A stretch of 47,726 bases of DNA from CAYFKJ01 sp964528595. Lineage in GTDB: Bacteria; Pseudomonadota; Alphaproteobacteria; UBA2966. Both the position numbers and the translations under genes were made by a program. The notes under the pieces are model-generated. The model saw nothing but the letters and a program-made list of their open reading frames with translations. It ran no database searches and had not been told where the DNA came from. Below are positions 24,316 through 33,098 of this stretch, piece by piece; the first letter of the stretch is position 1, and every line of letters begins with the position of its first letter. The stretch lies in assembly GCA_964528595.1 (NCBI GenBank), contig CAZGTM010000028.1, positions 1-47,726 on the forward strand. Direction: 5' to 3'.

Positions 24316-25316
24316 CGGACCTTCCCGTCTTGTCCGCATCCGAGCGCGCCGAGCGTCGTTTGCAATTGCTTGAAGGCGCCGGTTGGGCGGATGCGCAGGC
24401 CGCCCCGCTGGCCGCCGACGCTTCGTTTCGCAGTTACCAGCGCCTCCGCTTGGACGGCGAAACCGCCGTGCTGATGGACGCGCCGCCGCCCCGGGAGGAG
24501 GTCGAGCCGTTCATCGCCATGGCGGACTGGCTGCGGCAATGCGGCTATTCCGCGCCGCGTATCATGGCGGCGGACGAACAGGCGGGGTTTGTCCTGCTGG
24601 AGGATCTCGGCGACGCGCTCTATGAACAGGCAATCACCGACGGCGCGAGTGAACTGGAGCTCTATGAAGCCGCGGTCGATCTGCTCGTCGACCTGCAGTC
24701 ACACGCCCCGCCGAGCCATCTGCCGCACCACACGGCGGAAGCCCTGGCGTCTGATTCCGAATTGCTGACGACGTGGTTCCTGCCCCATGCCGGTATCGAG
24801 GCCGACGCCGGAGACGCCGACGAGTACATGGAGATTTGGCGCCGGCTATTGGCGAAGTTCGTGACTGACCCTTCCGTTGTCGTGCTGCGCGACTATATGG
24901 CCGACAATCTGATTTGGCTGCCCGGGCGGGCCGGCCTGGCTCGTGTCGGATTGTTGGATTTCCAGGGCGCCCTGATCGGCTCGCCGGCCTATGATCTCGT
25001 CTCTCTGCTGCGCGACGTCCGCCGCGATGTCTCCGATGATCTTGCCGAGGCCATGATCCAACGCTTTCTGGCGGCCAAGGGCCTGGCCGGTGACGACGCT
25101 CTCGGCTTCCGCGATGAATTCGCCGTCCTCGGCGTTCAGCGCAACGCCCGCATCGTTGCCGTTTTCTCACGGCTGGCGGCCCGCGACGGCAAGGCCGGTT
25201 ATCTCGACTACATGCCGCGCCTCTGGCGCATGCTGGAACGCGATCTCGATCACCCGGCGGTAAACGACTTGCGCCGCTGGTTCAGCCGCCTGGTCCCGAA
25301 GGACAAACGCGCATGA
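24312..25316 (+). CDS. amgK: AmgK-like N-acetylmuramate/N-acetylglucosamine kinase (APH fold)
   Basis: 334 residues of the aminoglycoside phosphotransferase (APH) fold. The catalytic region reads VVLRDYMADNLIWL with Asp as base and Asn as metal ligand, followed by GLLDFQGALIGSPAYDLVSLL, whose Asp binds the second metal. The usual His before the catalytic Arg/Asp is replaced by Leu. AmgK phosphorylates MurNAc at the anomeric position so that MurU can make UDP-MurNAc, recycling cell wall independently of de novo synthesis. The function is assigned from the family plus the immediately following murU-like gene. Start ATG 24312 overlaps the tsaE stop, and the end overlaps murU by ATGA. Confidence 0.88.
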   Translation: MTDLPVLSASERAERRLQLLEGAGWADAQAAPLAADASFRSYQRLRLDGETAVLMDAPPPREEVEPFIAMADWLRQCGYSAPRIMAADEQAGFVLLEDLGDALYEQAITDGASELELYEAAVDLLVDLQSHAPPSHLPHHTAEALASDSELLTTWFLPHAGIEADAGDADEYMEIWRRLLAKFVTDPSVVVLRDYMADNLIWLPGRAGLARVGLLDFQGALIGSPAYDLVSLLRDVRRDVSDDLAEAMIQRFLAAKGLAGDDALGFRDEFAVLGVQRNARIVAVFSRLAARDGKAGYLDYMPRLWRMLERDLDHPAVNDLRRWFSRLVPKDKRA

Positions 25317-26062
25317 GCGCGCTCGCGCGCAAAACCTCCGGCATCGCCATGGTGCTGGCCGCCGGCAAGGGCTTGCGCATGCGACCGCTGACCGCCCGGC
25401 GGCCCAAACCGCTGATCGAAGCCGCGGGCCGGACGCTGATCGACCGCACCCTCGACCATATTGTCGACGCCGGCATCGACCGGGCCATCGTCAACCTGCA
25501 TTACCGGGGCGGCATGTTGCGGCGCCACCTCGACCGGCGCAGCGACCTCGCCATCGGTTATTCCGATGAAAGCGCCGAGTTGCTCGACACCGGCGGCGGC
25601 GTCAAGAAGGCGCTGACACGCCTGATCGGGCGGGGCGAGCGGGCAAAGCCCTTCTTCGTTCTGAACAGTGACGCCTTGTGGACCGACACCGGACAAAACG
25701 CCCTGATCCGGCTGGCCGAAGCCTGGGACGGCCGGCGCATGGACGCCCTCTTCCTGCTGCACCCGACGGCCCGGGCCGTCGCCCACGCCGGTAACGGCGA
25801 TTACCGCCTGAAGCAGGACGATCGGTTGGTGCGGTCTCTTGGCAAGCCCGCGCCTTACGTCTTTACCGGCATCCGCATCCTGCATCCCCGCCTGTTCAAA
25901 GGGACGCCGAACGGTGCGTTTTCGATAATCCCCTTGTTTGACGCGGCGGAACGGCGGGGTCGGCTGTTCGGACTGCGCCACCAGGGTGCATGGATGGACG
26001 TCGGGACGCCCGCGGGATTGACCGAGGCCGAGACCTTGCTTACCCCCCGTGAGCAGCCATGA
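25313..26062 (+). CDS. murU: MurU-like N-acetylmuramate-1-phosphate uridylyltransferase
   Basis: 249-residue nucleotidyltransferase. The N-terminal MVLAAGKGLRMRPLT is the nucleotide-binding signature, followed by RPKPLIEAAG, the sugar-phosphate site ETGGG-like LDTGGGVKKAL near 88-98, and NSDALW providing a metal-binding Asp. The C terminus contains WMDVGTPAGLTEAE. Length and motifs fit MurU, which joins UTP and MurNAc-1-phosphate. Together with AmgK it forms the anabolic peptidoglycan-recycling route. It overlaps both neighbours by ATGA. A glucose-1-phosphate nucleotidyltransferase would be the alternative, but the AmgK partner argues for MurU. Confidence 0.88.
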   Translation: MSALARKTSGIAMVLAAGKGLRMRPLTARRPKPLIEAAGRTLIDRTLDHIVDAGIDRAIVNLHYRGGMLRRHLDRRSDLAIGYSDESAELLDTGGGVKKALTRLIGRGERAKPFFVLNSDALWTDTGQNALIRLAEAWDGRRMDALFLLHPTARAVAHAGNGDYRLKQDDRLVRSLGKPAPYVFTGIRILHPRLFKGTPNGAFSIIPLFDAAERRGRLFGLRHQGAWMDVGTPAGLTEAETLLTPREQP

Positions 26063-29000
26063 GCGCGGCCCGCCGGAACGTCTTCACCATCCCGCCGGCG
26101 CGGGCCTTCGTCGATGCCCTGGCCGAAGGGTTGCTCAGCCGCCATGGCGGCGATCCTTTGGCGTTCAGCGAACTTCTGATCCTGGTGCCGACGCGGCGCG
26201 CCTGCCGCAGCCTGGCCGAGGCCTTCCTGCGGGCGGGCGGCGGCGAAGCCATGCTGTTGCCGGCGATCCGCCCGATCGGCGATGTCGAAGAGGATGAGCT
26301 GCTGCTCAGCGGCGCGGCTGACCCGGCTGGCGGTCTGGGCGGTGCGTTGCTCGATCTGCCCGAAGCCATCCCGGCCCTCAAGCGGGAACTGCTGCTGGTC
26401 CAACTCATTCTTGGTTTCAACGAAGCCAGGCGCGGGGCCACGGATGAGACTGCGGCGCCCGCCATGGACGCCGCCCAGGCGGCCCGTCTGGCGCGCGATC
26501 TCGCGGCCCTGATCGATCAGGTTCAGACCGAGCGGCTCGATTTCCACCGCCTGGCCGAGGTCGTGCCGGAGAACCTGGCGTCGCACTGGCAGCTGACCCT
26601 GGACTTCCTCAAGATCGTGACCGAGCACTGGCCCGCCGTCCTGGCCGAACACGGTTTTACCGATCCGGCCGAGCGGCGCAACCGGGTGCTGCAGCTCCAG
26701 TGCGAGGCGTGGCGCGACAAGCCTCCCGACCGGCCCGTCATTGCCGCCGGCTCGACGGGCTCCATTCCGGCGACCGCCGATCTTTTGGACGTGGTTGCGA
26801 AGCTGCCCCAAGGCGCGGTGATCCTGCCGGGCCTCGACCGTGACATGGATGATGACTCGTGGGCCGCCCTGGCGGACGATCCCGCGCATCCGCAATTCGG
26901 CTTGCATCAACTGCTCGACCGGCTCGGCGTCCATCGTCAGGACGTTGCGGTGTGGCCGGATGGCGGAACTGATCCGGCTACCCCCCGCACCCGTCTGTTG
27001 AATACGGCCCTGCGGCCGGCCGAGACCGCGGTCCGCCCGGACGGTTCGCAAGCGTTTGAGGCGGACGCAACTGAGGGATTGATAAGGCTCGATTGTCCGG
27101 GCCCGCAGGAGGAAGCGCGGGCCATCGCCCTGCTGATGCGCCAAACGCTGGAAACGCCCGGCAAGACCGCTTCCCTGGTGACCCCCGACCGGGCTTTGGC
27201 GAGACGGGTTGGGGCGGAGCTCGATCGCTGGGATATCAAGATCGACGATTCGGCCGGCCTTCCCCTGGCCCGCACCCCGGTCGGGACATATCTCCGCCTG
27301 ACCGCCGGCGCCGTCGCCGGGGGTTGGTCGCCGGTGGAACTCCTGGCCGCGTTGAAGCATCCCCTGGCGGCGGGTGGCGAGCCTGAAGTCGCTTTCCGCG
27401 CCCGCGTCAGGGAATTGGAACTGGCGGTTCTCCACGGCCCCCGGCCCGACGCCGGCATCGCGGGGGTGCTAGCGGCGCTGGGTGAAATCGTTAAGGCCGC
27501 GGATCGAACGCCGGCGGCGGCCCGGGACCGGGTGGCAGCGTTGTCGGCCTGGCTCGACGGGCTGTCGGGCATGCAATCGGCGTTCGCCGCCCTGATGGAG
27601 ACGCCGGCCGCGCCGTTCCGCCAGTTGCTGACGGCCCACCTCGGATTTGCCGAGGCGCTGGCGGCGACGGATGAAGAGCCTGGTACAACCCGGCTCTGGC
27701 GCGGCGACGACGGCGAGGCCGCCGCCGCCTTCATCAACGAACTGGACGCCGCGGCCGACGTCCTGCCGGAATTCGCCGGGGCGCTCTATCCGGCTTTGCT
27801 GGACGGCCTGATGGCCGGCCGCGCGGTCCGCCCCCGCCATGGCGGCCATGCCAGACTGGCCATCTGGGGTTTGCTCGAGGCGCGTCTGCAACGCGCCGAT
27901 CTGATGATCCTGGGTGGGCTCAACGAGGGGACATGGCCGCCGGAAGTCGATACCGGCCCCTGGATGAGCCGCCCCATGCGGGCTGATTTCGGTTTGCCGC
28001 AGCCCGAACGCCGCATCGGTTTGACGGCCCACGATTTCGTTCAGGCCGCCGGATCGCCCGAGGCGGTCCTGACGCGGGCGGCCAAGGCGGAAGGGGCGCC
28101 GACGGTGCCGGCCCGCTGGCTCCTGCGCATTCAGGCTCTGTTGGACGGCAACGGACTTACCTGGCCGGAAGCCCCTGAGGTTTCGGGCTGGTCCACCGGC
28201 ATCGATCTGCCGGCCGGACCGCCCCGCCCCGTTCAGCCGCCCGAACCGAGACCGCCGGTAAGCGCCCGGCCGCGCGAGTTATATGTGACGGAGATCGAAA
28301 CCTGGATGCGCGATCCTTACGCCATCTTCGCCAGAAGGATCCTCGGGTTTGAAGCTCTCGACCCGGTGGACGCCGATCCCGGCGCCGCCGAACGCGGCAC
28401 CTTCATCCACGAGGCATTGGACCGTTTCGTGTCAGAGACCGATTGGCCGCCGTCTTCCGGCGCGTATGAGCGTCTCCTCGAGATCGGCCGGCGAACGTTC
28501 GGCGAAGCGCTGGCGCGTCCCGGTGTCTGGGCGTTTTGGTGGCCGCGCTTCGAACGCAGCGCGCGCTGGTTCGTCGATCGCCTGAGGGCGGACGCCCTGA
28601 CGGGTGCATCCCGGCCGGTTGCGAGCGAAATTCGCGGCAGTACCGTTCTACTGGCGTCCGCTGACGGCTTTCGCGTCTCCGGCAAGGCCGACCGCATCGA
28701 CCGCGACGACGACGGCCGCCTGACCATCATCGACTATAAGACCGGTGGCGTGCCTGCGTCGAAGGACGTTTCGGCGGGGTACGCGCCGCAGTTGCCCGTC
28801 GAAGGCATCATCGCGGAGGACGGCGGCTTTGAAGATCTGGCGGCAGGAGAGGTATCGGGCCTGGCCTACTGGCGCTTGAGCGGCGCCAATCCCGCCGGGG
28901 AGGTCAAACCAGTGCGCGGCGACGTCGCCGCCATCGTCACCGACACCAGGCGGCGTTTGGCGGAATTGATCCGCGCCTTCGACCAGCCAGAAACGGCCTA

Positions 29001-29103
29001 CCGGGCGCAACCCCGGCCGGGACGCGCGCCGCGTTATAACGACTATGCCCATCTTGCCCGTGTCGGCGAGTGGTCGGCGGATGACGGTGGTGATGCGGCA
29101 TGA
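26059..29103 (+). CDS. addB: AddB, double-strand break repair nuclease/inactive helicase subunit
   Basis: 1014 residues. The N terminus is the degenerate helicase-like half, with LLILVPTRRACRSLAEAFLR near 36-55 and no canonical Walker A. The middle contains MILGGLNEGTWPPE, typical of the family. The C-terminal PD-(D/E)xK nuclease (about 750-970) has RGTFIHEALDRF and the catalytic DYKTGG. With AddA it forms the AddAB complex that resects DNA ends to a recombination hotspot for RecA loading. No four-cysteine iron-sulfur cluster pattern is seen around the nuclease, in keeping with the alphaproteobacterial type. It overlaps murU and addA by ATGA, so all three are translated from one message. Confidence 0.95.
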   Translation: MSAARRNVFTIPPARAFVDALAEGLLSRHGGDPLAFSELLILVPTRRACRSLAEAFLRAGGGEAMLLPAIRPIGDVEEDELLLSGAADPAGGLGGALLDLPEAIPALKRELLLVQLILGFNEARRGATDETAAPAMDAAQAARLARDLAALIDQVQTERLDFHRLAEVVPENLASHWQLTLDFLKIVTEHWPAVLAEHGFTDPAERRNRVLQLQCEAWRDKPPDRPVIAAGSTGSIPATADLLDVVAKLPQGAVILPGLDRDMDDDSWAALADDPAHPQFGLHQLLDRLGVHRQDVAVWPDGGTDPATPRTRLLNTALRPAETAVRPDGSQAFEADATEGLIRLDCPGPQEEARAIALLMRQTLETPGKTASLVTPDRALARRVGAELDRWDIKIDDSAGLPLARTPVGTYLRLTAGAVAGGWSPVELLAALKHPLAAGGEPEVAFRARVRELELAVLHGPRPDAGIAGVLAALGEIVKAADRTPAAARDRVAALSAWLDGLSGMQSAFAALMETPAAPFRQLLTAHLGFAEALAATDEEPGTTRLWRGDDGEAAAAFINELDAAADVLPEFAGALYPALLDGLMAGRAVRPRHGGHARLAIWGLLEARLQRADLMILGGLNEGTWPPEVDTGPWMSRPMRADFGLPQPERRIGLTAHDFVQAAGSPEAVLTRAAKAEGAPTVPARWLLRIQALLDGNGLTWPEAPEVSGWSTGIDLPAGPPRPVQPPEPRPPVSARPRELYVTEIETWMRDPYAIFARRILGFEALDPVDADPGAAERGTFIHEALDRFVSETDWPPSSGAYERLLEIGRRTFGEALARPGVWAFWWPRFERSARWFVDRLRADALTGASRPVASEIRGSTVLLASADGFRVSGKADRIDRDDDGRLTIIDYKTGGVPASKDVSAGYAPQLPVEGIIAEDGGFEDLAAGEVSGLAYWRLSGANPAGEVKPVRGDVAAIVTDTRRRLAELIRAFDQPETAYRAQPRPGRAPRYNDYAHLARVGEWSADDGGDAA

Positions 29104-32100
29104 GTGATACCGCCGCTTTCGTCGACCCCGCCACAGCCCAACGGACGGCCTCCGATCCCGGTGTATCGGCCTGGGTGGGGGCATCCGCGGGAACCGGTAA
29201 AACACGGGTTCTGACGGACCGGGTGTTGCGTCTTATGCTGGCTGGGGCGCCGCCGGGACGCATTCTTTGCCTGACTTTCACCAAAGCCGCTGCCGCCGAG
29301 ATGGCGAACCGGCTCAGCGAACGCTTGGCCCGCTGGGCCGTGCTCGGGGACGAAGAGCTTGCCGCCGACCTCTTTGAACTGACGGGCCAGAAGGCGCAAA
29401 CGGACGTGATGACGGCGGCGCGCGCTCTGTTTGCTCGTGTGCTCGACGTTCCGGGTGGCTTGAAAATTCAAACCATCCATGCCTTCTGCCAGTCCCTGTT
29501 GGGACGCTTCCCGTTGGAAGCGGGATTGCCGCCGCATTTCCAGGTGATGGATGAGCGCACGTCATCGGAAATGCTGACGGCGGCGCGCGACCGGGTCTTG
29601 GCCGAGGCGCGCCACACGCCCATCCTGAGGGAGGCGCTGGGCGTCGTCACGGAACGGGCGGGGGAACAGGTCTTCGGCGAGATTATCGCGGCCCTGGCGG
29701 CGGAAAGGCGGCGTTTCTCGGCTCTGTTCGCGGCCCATGGCGGCCTTGCCGGCGTGATCGATGCGACGCGGGAGCGCCTGGGGCTCGGACGCGACGATAC
29801 CGGTCCGGGGTTGATCGCGGCCGCTTGCGCCGACGCCGTCTTCGCCAAGACGGATTTGGCCAAGGTTGCGCAGGCGCTGGCCGCCGGCAGCCCGACGGAC
29901 CGCAAGAACGCTGCTGTTATGGCCGATTGGCTGGCCGTCTCAGACGGACGCCAGGCCAACTTTGAGGATTATGCCGCCGTGTACCTCACCAAGGAGGGAA
30001 CGGCCCGCGCGCGCCTCGTCACCATGGCGGTGGCCGAAGCCATGCCCGAGGTGGTGGACATCATGGCCGAAGAGGCGGCGCGTCTGCTCGCGGTTCGCGA
30101 ACGCCTGGCCGCCGTGGCGGTGGCGGAGGGGACGGCGGCTTTGCTTGGCCTCGCCGGCGCGCTGCTGACGGCCTACGACGACCTCAAACGCCGCCACGCG
30201 CGGCTCGATTACGACGACCTCATCCTGCTGACGCGCGATCTGCTGTCCCGCGCCGAGGCAGCCGAATGGGTGTTGTTCAAGCTGGACGGCGGCCTCGATC
30301 ACATCCTGATCGACGAGGCCCAGGACACCAACCCCGATCAGTGGGCCGTCGTCAAAGCCCTGGCCGAGGAGTTTTTTGCCGGTGAAGGCGCGCGTGATCT
30401 GGGCCGTACCGTTTTTGCCGTCGGCGACGCCAAGCAGTCGATCTACGGCTTCCAGCGCGCCGATCCGGCGGCCTTCGCGGCAACGCGCGATCTTTTTGCG
30501 GCGCGGGTGAAGGAGACCGATCAGCGTTGGCGCCCGGTGGAATTGGCCGTTTCGTTCCGCTCGACGAATGCCGTCCTGCAACTGGTCGACCGGGTCTTCG
30601 CCGCCGAAGACGCACGCGACGGTCTGATGTTCGACGACGGCGAGGTCAGGCATCTCTTCTTTCGCCGGGGTCAAGGCGGCCTGGTCGAATTATGGCCGCT
30701 GGTGAGGCCGGCTGATGACGATGACGGTGACTGGTCCCTGCCGGTAATCCAGCAAGCCGAACTCAGCCCCAGCGCCCGCCTGGCCGCTGAGATCGCCGGC
30801 CGCGTCAGGGGTTGGCTGGCGGCGGGCGAGTGCCTGGAAAGTCGCGGCCGAGCGATGCGGCCGGGCGACATTATGATCCTGGTGCAGCGCCGGGCGGATT
30901 TCGTCGCCGAGGTCGTCGCCGCCCTCAAATCTCACGGCGTGCCGGTAGCCGGCACCGACCGCATGGTGCTGGCCGACCAGCTCGCCGTGCTGGACCTTTT
31001 GTCAGCGGTGCGCTTTGCCCTGCTGCCGGAGGACGAACTGGCGTTGGCCGAGGTCCTGAAGGGTCCTTTGTGCAACCTCGACGACGACGATCTGTTTGAA
31101 CTGGCGCACGGCCGGACCGCCACCTTGTGGCGGACGCTGCAATCCAGGGCGGCGGAACGGGATGACTGGGGCCGGGCGGCCGATCTGCTGGCGGACCTGT
31201 TGCGGCGTGCGGATTTCGCGCCGCCGTATGAATTCTTCGCTCATCTCCTTGGTCCGGCCGGTGGCCGGCGGCGGTTGATGGCGCGGTTGGGCCCGGAGGT
31301 CAACGATCCCATCGACGAATTCCTGGCGCTGGCGCTGCAATTCGAACAAAGCCACACACCGTCGCTGCAGGGCTTCCTGCGCTGGGTCGACGCCGGCGAG
31401 GCGGAGGTCAAACGCGATCCCGAGCTGGGCCGCGACGAGGTTCGCGTCATGACGGTTCACGGCGCCAAGGGGCTGCAGGCGCCCGTCGTCATCCTGCCCG
31501 ATACCGTCCGGGTGCCAGGCCAGGACGACCGCCTGATGTGGCTCGATCCGGCTGAGGCTGAACAGCCGCCGCTCATGCTCTGGCCCGGCACCGCAGCGAG
31601 TGCGGAACCGGTGTCGCGGGAGGCTCGCGGCCAGGCCCGCCGGCGCCGCGATCAGGAATACCGGCGGCTCCTGTACGTCGCACTGACCCGGGCCGAGGAT
31701 CGTCTTTACATTGGCGGCTGGGAAACCAGCCGCAAGCGCGGCGACGATTGCTGGTACGAAATGGTACGCCGGGTCATGGACGGCTGGGCGGCCCCGACGG
31801 AAAGCGGCGACGGCGTGACCTGGCGGCTTGAGACTAAACAAGAGGGAGAGCCCGACCGGATAAGGAAGTCCTGCGGCAGCGCCGAGGAGAGCTATCCGCT
31901 GCCCGACTGGGTCCGCACTCCGCCGCCGCCTGAGCCCGCCCCGCCCAAACCGCTGGCGCCGTCCCGCGGCGAAGGGGAGGAACCGCCGGTGCGCTCACCC
32001 TTGAGCGACGACGGCGAGGCGAGGTTCCTCAGAGGACGCCTGATCCACCGGCTGTTGGAGACGCTGCCGGAACTGGCGCCCGACAAGCGCGCCGAGGCCG

Positions 32101-32528
32101 CCTTGCGTTATCTCGGAAATCCGGCCCACGGGCTTGATGAGGAAAAACGGCAGGAAATCGCCGACGAGACGCTGCGCGTCATGGAACATCCTGATTTTGC
32201 AGCCATTTTCGGCCCCGGCAGCCACGCCGAGGTCGCCATCGCCGGCGTCATGGGCGATCACGTGATCTCGGGCCAGGTCGATCGCCTGCTGGTTGGGCCG
32301 GATAAAATTCTGGTGATCGATTACAAGACCAACCGCCCGCCGCCCGCACGCGTTGAAGAGGTTTCAGCCCTGTATCTGGCGCAAATGGCGGCCTACAGGG
32401 CTGCGCTTTCGCGCATTTATCCCGGCCGGGCGGTCGAGTGTGCCCTCCTGTGGACCGATTCGGGGGTCTTGATGCCGCTGCCGGAACACCTACTTATTGA
32501 GTTCGCGCCCGATGGCGCGGCGAATTGA
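29100..32528 (+). CDS. addA: AddA, UvrD-type helicase/nuclease of AddAB
   Basis: 1142 residues. Superfamily 1A helicase motifs in order: motif I ASAGTGKT at 28-35, Ia CLTFTKAAAAEM, II ILIDEAQDTNPDQW, III AVGDAKQSIYGFQRADP, IV AVSFRSTNAVL, V VMTVHGAKGLQAPVV, VI YVALTRAEDRLYI. A Pro/Glu-rich linker near 940-975 precedes the C-terminal RecB-type nuclease with RGRLIHRLLE and the catalytic VIDYKTNRPP. It is the motor and 3'-strand nuclease subunit of AddAB. The gene begins inside the addB stop. It is followed after 69 bp by trxA, which has its own promoter, so the operon probably ends here. Confidence 0.96.
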   Translation: MSDTAAFVDPATAQRTASDPGVSAWVGASAGTGKTRVLTDRVLRLMLAGAPPGRILCLTFTKAAAAEMANRLSERLARWAVLGDEELAADLFELTGQKAQTDVMTAARALFARVLDVPGGLKIQTIHAFCQSLLGRFPLEAGLPPHFQVMDERTSSEMLTAARDRVLAEARHTPILREALGVVTERAGEQVFGEIIAALAAERRRFSALFAAHGGLAGVIDATRERLGLGRDDTGPGLIAAACADAVFAKTDLAKVAQALAAGSPTDRKNAAVMADWLAVSDGRQANFEDYAAVYLTKEGTARARLVTMAVAEAMPEVVDIMAEEAARLLAVRERLAAVAVAEGTAALLGLAGALLTAYDDLKRRHARLDYDDLILLTRDLLSRAEAAEWVLFKLDGGLDHILIDEAQDTNPDQWAVVKALAEEFFAGEGARDLGRTVFAVGDAKQSIYGFQRADPAAFAATRDLFAARVKETDQRWRPVELAVSFRSTNAVLQLVDRVFAAEDARDGLMFDDGEVRHLFFRRGQGGLVELWPLVRPADDDDGDWSLPVIQQAELSPSARLAAEIAGRVRGWLAAGECLESRGRAMRPGDIMILVQRRADFVAEVVAALKSHGVPVAGTDRMVLADQLAVLDLLSAVRFALLPEDELALAEVLKGPLCNLDDDDLFELAHGRTATLWRTLQSRAAERDDWGRAADLLADLLRRADFAPPYEFFAHLLGPAGGRRRLMARLGPEVNDPIDEFLALALQFEQSHTPSLQGFLRWVDAGEAEVKRDPELGRDEVRVMTVHGAKGLQAPVVILPDTVRVPGQDDRLMWLDPAEAEQPPLMLWPGTAASAEPVSREARGQARRRRDQEYRRLLYVALTRAEDRLYIGGWETSRKRGDDCWYEMVRRVMDGWAAPTESGDGVTWRLETKQEGEPDRIRKSCGSAEESYPLPDWVRTPPPPEPAPPKPLAPSRGEGEEPPVRSPLSDDGEARFLRGRLIHRLLETLPELAPDKRAEAALRYLGNPAHGLDEEKRQEIADETLRVMEHPDFAAIFGPGSHAEVAIAGVMGDHVISGQVDRLLVGPDKILVIDYKTNRPPPARVEEVSALYLAQMAAYRAALSRIYPGRAVECALLWTDSGVLMPLPEHLLIEFAPDGAAN

Positions 32529-32537
32529 CGCGTTCGC

Positions 32538-32566
32538 TTGACGGCGGCAAGTCGCGTTCGTAGAGT
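32538..32566 (+). promoter_or_regulatory. Promoter of trxA
   Basis: TTGACG at 32538-32543 and TAGAGT at 32561-32566, spacing 17 bp, placed 10 bp after the addA stop and 31 bp before the trxA ATG. This gives trxA expression independent of the repair operon. Confidence 0.6.
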
Positions 32567-32597
32567 CCATCAAACGTTTGCCAAGATAGGGTCCACA

Positions 32598-32921
32598 ATG
32601 AGCACCATTACACACGTCAGTGACGATTCGTTCGACAGCGATGTCATCAATTCCTCCACACCGGTTCTGGTTGATTACTGGGCGGAATGGTGCGACCCCT
32701 GCAAGCAGATCGCCCCGGCGCTGGAGGAAATCTCCGGCGAGATGGGGGAGCGGGTCACCATCGCCAAGCTCAACATCGACGACAATCCCGTGACGCCGAC
32801 CAAATTCGGCGTGCGCGGCATTCCCACCCTGATGCTGTTCAAGGACGGCCAGGTCGCCGCCACCAAGGTCGGCGCGCTGCCCAAGGGCAAGCTGCAGGAA
32901 TGGATCGAATCGGTCATCTGA
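32598..32921 (+). CDS. trxA: Thioredoxin with CDPC active site
   Basis: 107 residues, a complete classical thioredoxin fold: VLVDYWAEWC before the active site, FGVRGIPTLMLFKDG with the cis-proline, and a C-terminal KLQEWIESVI helix. The active site reads Trp-Cys32-Asp33-Pro34-Cys35-Lys instead of the near-universal WCGPCK; the Asp codon is GAC at 32694-32696. Thioredoxins reduce protein disulfides and supply electrons to ribonucleotide reductase and peroxiredoxins. An Asp between the cysteines should alter the redox potential or thiol pKa (inference). A frameshift is excluded because the flanking sequence is canonical. It has its own promoter and terminator. This would normally be the main cytosolic TrxA. 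Confidence 0.95.
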   Translation: MSTITHVSDDSFDSDVINSSTPVLVDYWAEWCDPCKQIAPALEEISGEMGERVTIAKLNIDDNPVTPTKFGVRGIPTLMLFKDGQVAATKVGALPKGKLQEWIESVI

Positions 32922-32942
32922 CCGGGCTCTCGCACGATCATG

Positions 32943-32972
32943 AAACGGACGTCCTCGGGCGTCCGTTTTTTT
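32943..32972 (+). terminator. Rho-independent terminator of trxA
   Basis: AAACGGACG, 8-nt loop, CGTCCGTTT, continuing into a run of seven Ts at 32966-32972. It lies 22 bp after the trxA stop. Confidence 0.92.
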
Positions 32973-32985
32973 GTACGAAGTTCTT

Positions 32986-33081
32986 CATTCCGGCGAACGC
33001 ACTAAATGGTGACAGGTACACATTAATTTTAAAGTGTACCTGTCACCATTTAGTGCGATGGATACCGCCTTCGCGGGAATG
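32986..33081. repeat. Nested palindromic repeat element
   Basis: The core is a perfect 24-bp inverted repeat (32998-33021 and 33034-33057) around a 12-nt AT-only loop, enough for a stable RNA hairpin or DNA cruciform. It is enclosed by a second, imperfect pair of arms, CATTCCGGCGAA (32986-32997) and TTCGCGGGAATG (33070-33081), 11 of 12 complementary. The outer arms resemble the CATTCCCGCGAA-type palindromes scattered through many proteobacterial genomes. The layout suggests a small REP- or MITE-like element inserted within an older repeat. It lies between the convergent trxA and folC ends and could act as a bidirectional transcript end. Confidence 0.8.
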
Positions 33082-33098
33082 ACGCCCCAGCGCGCGAT

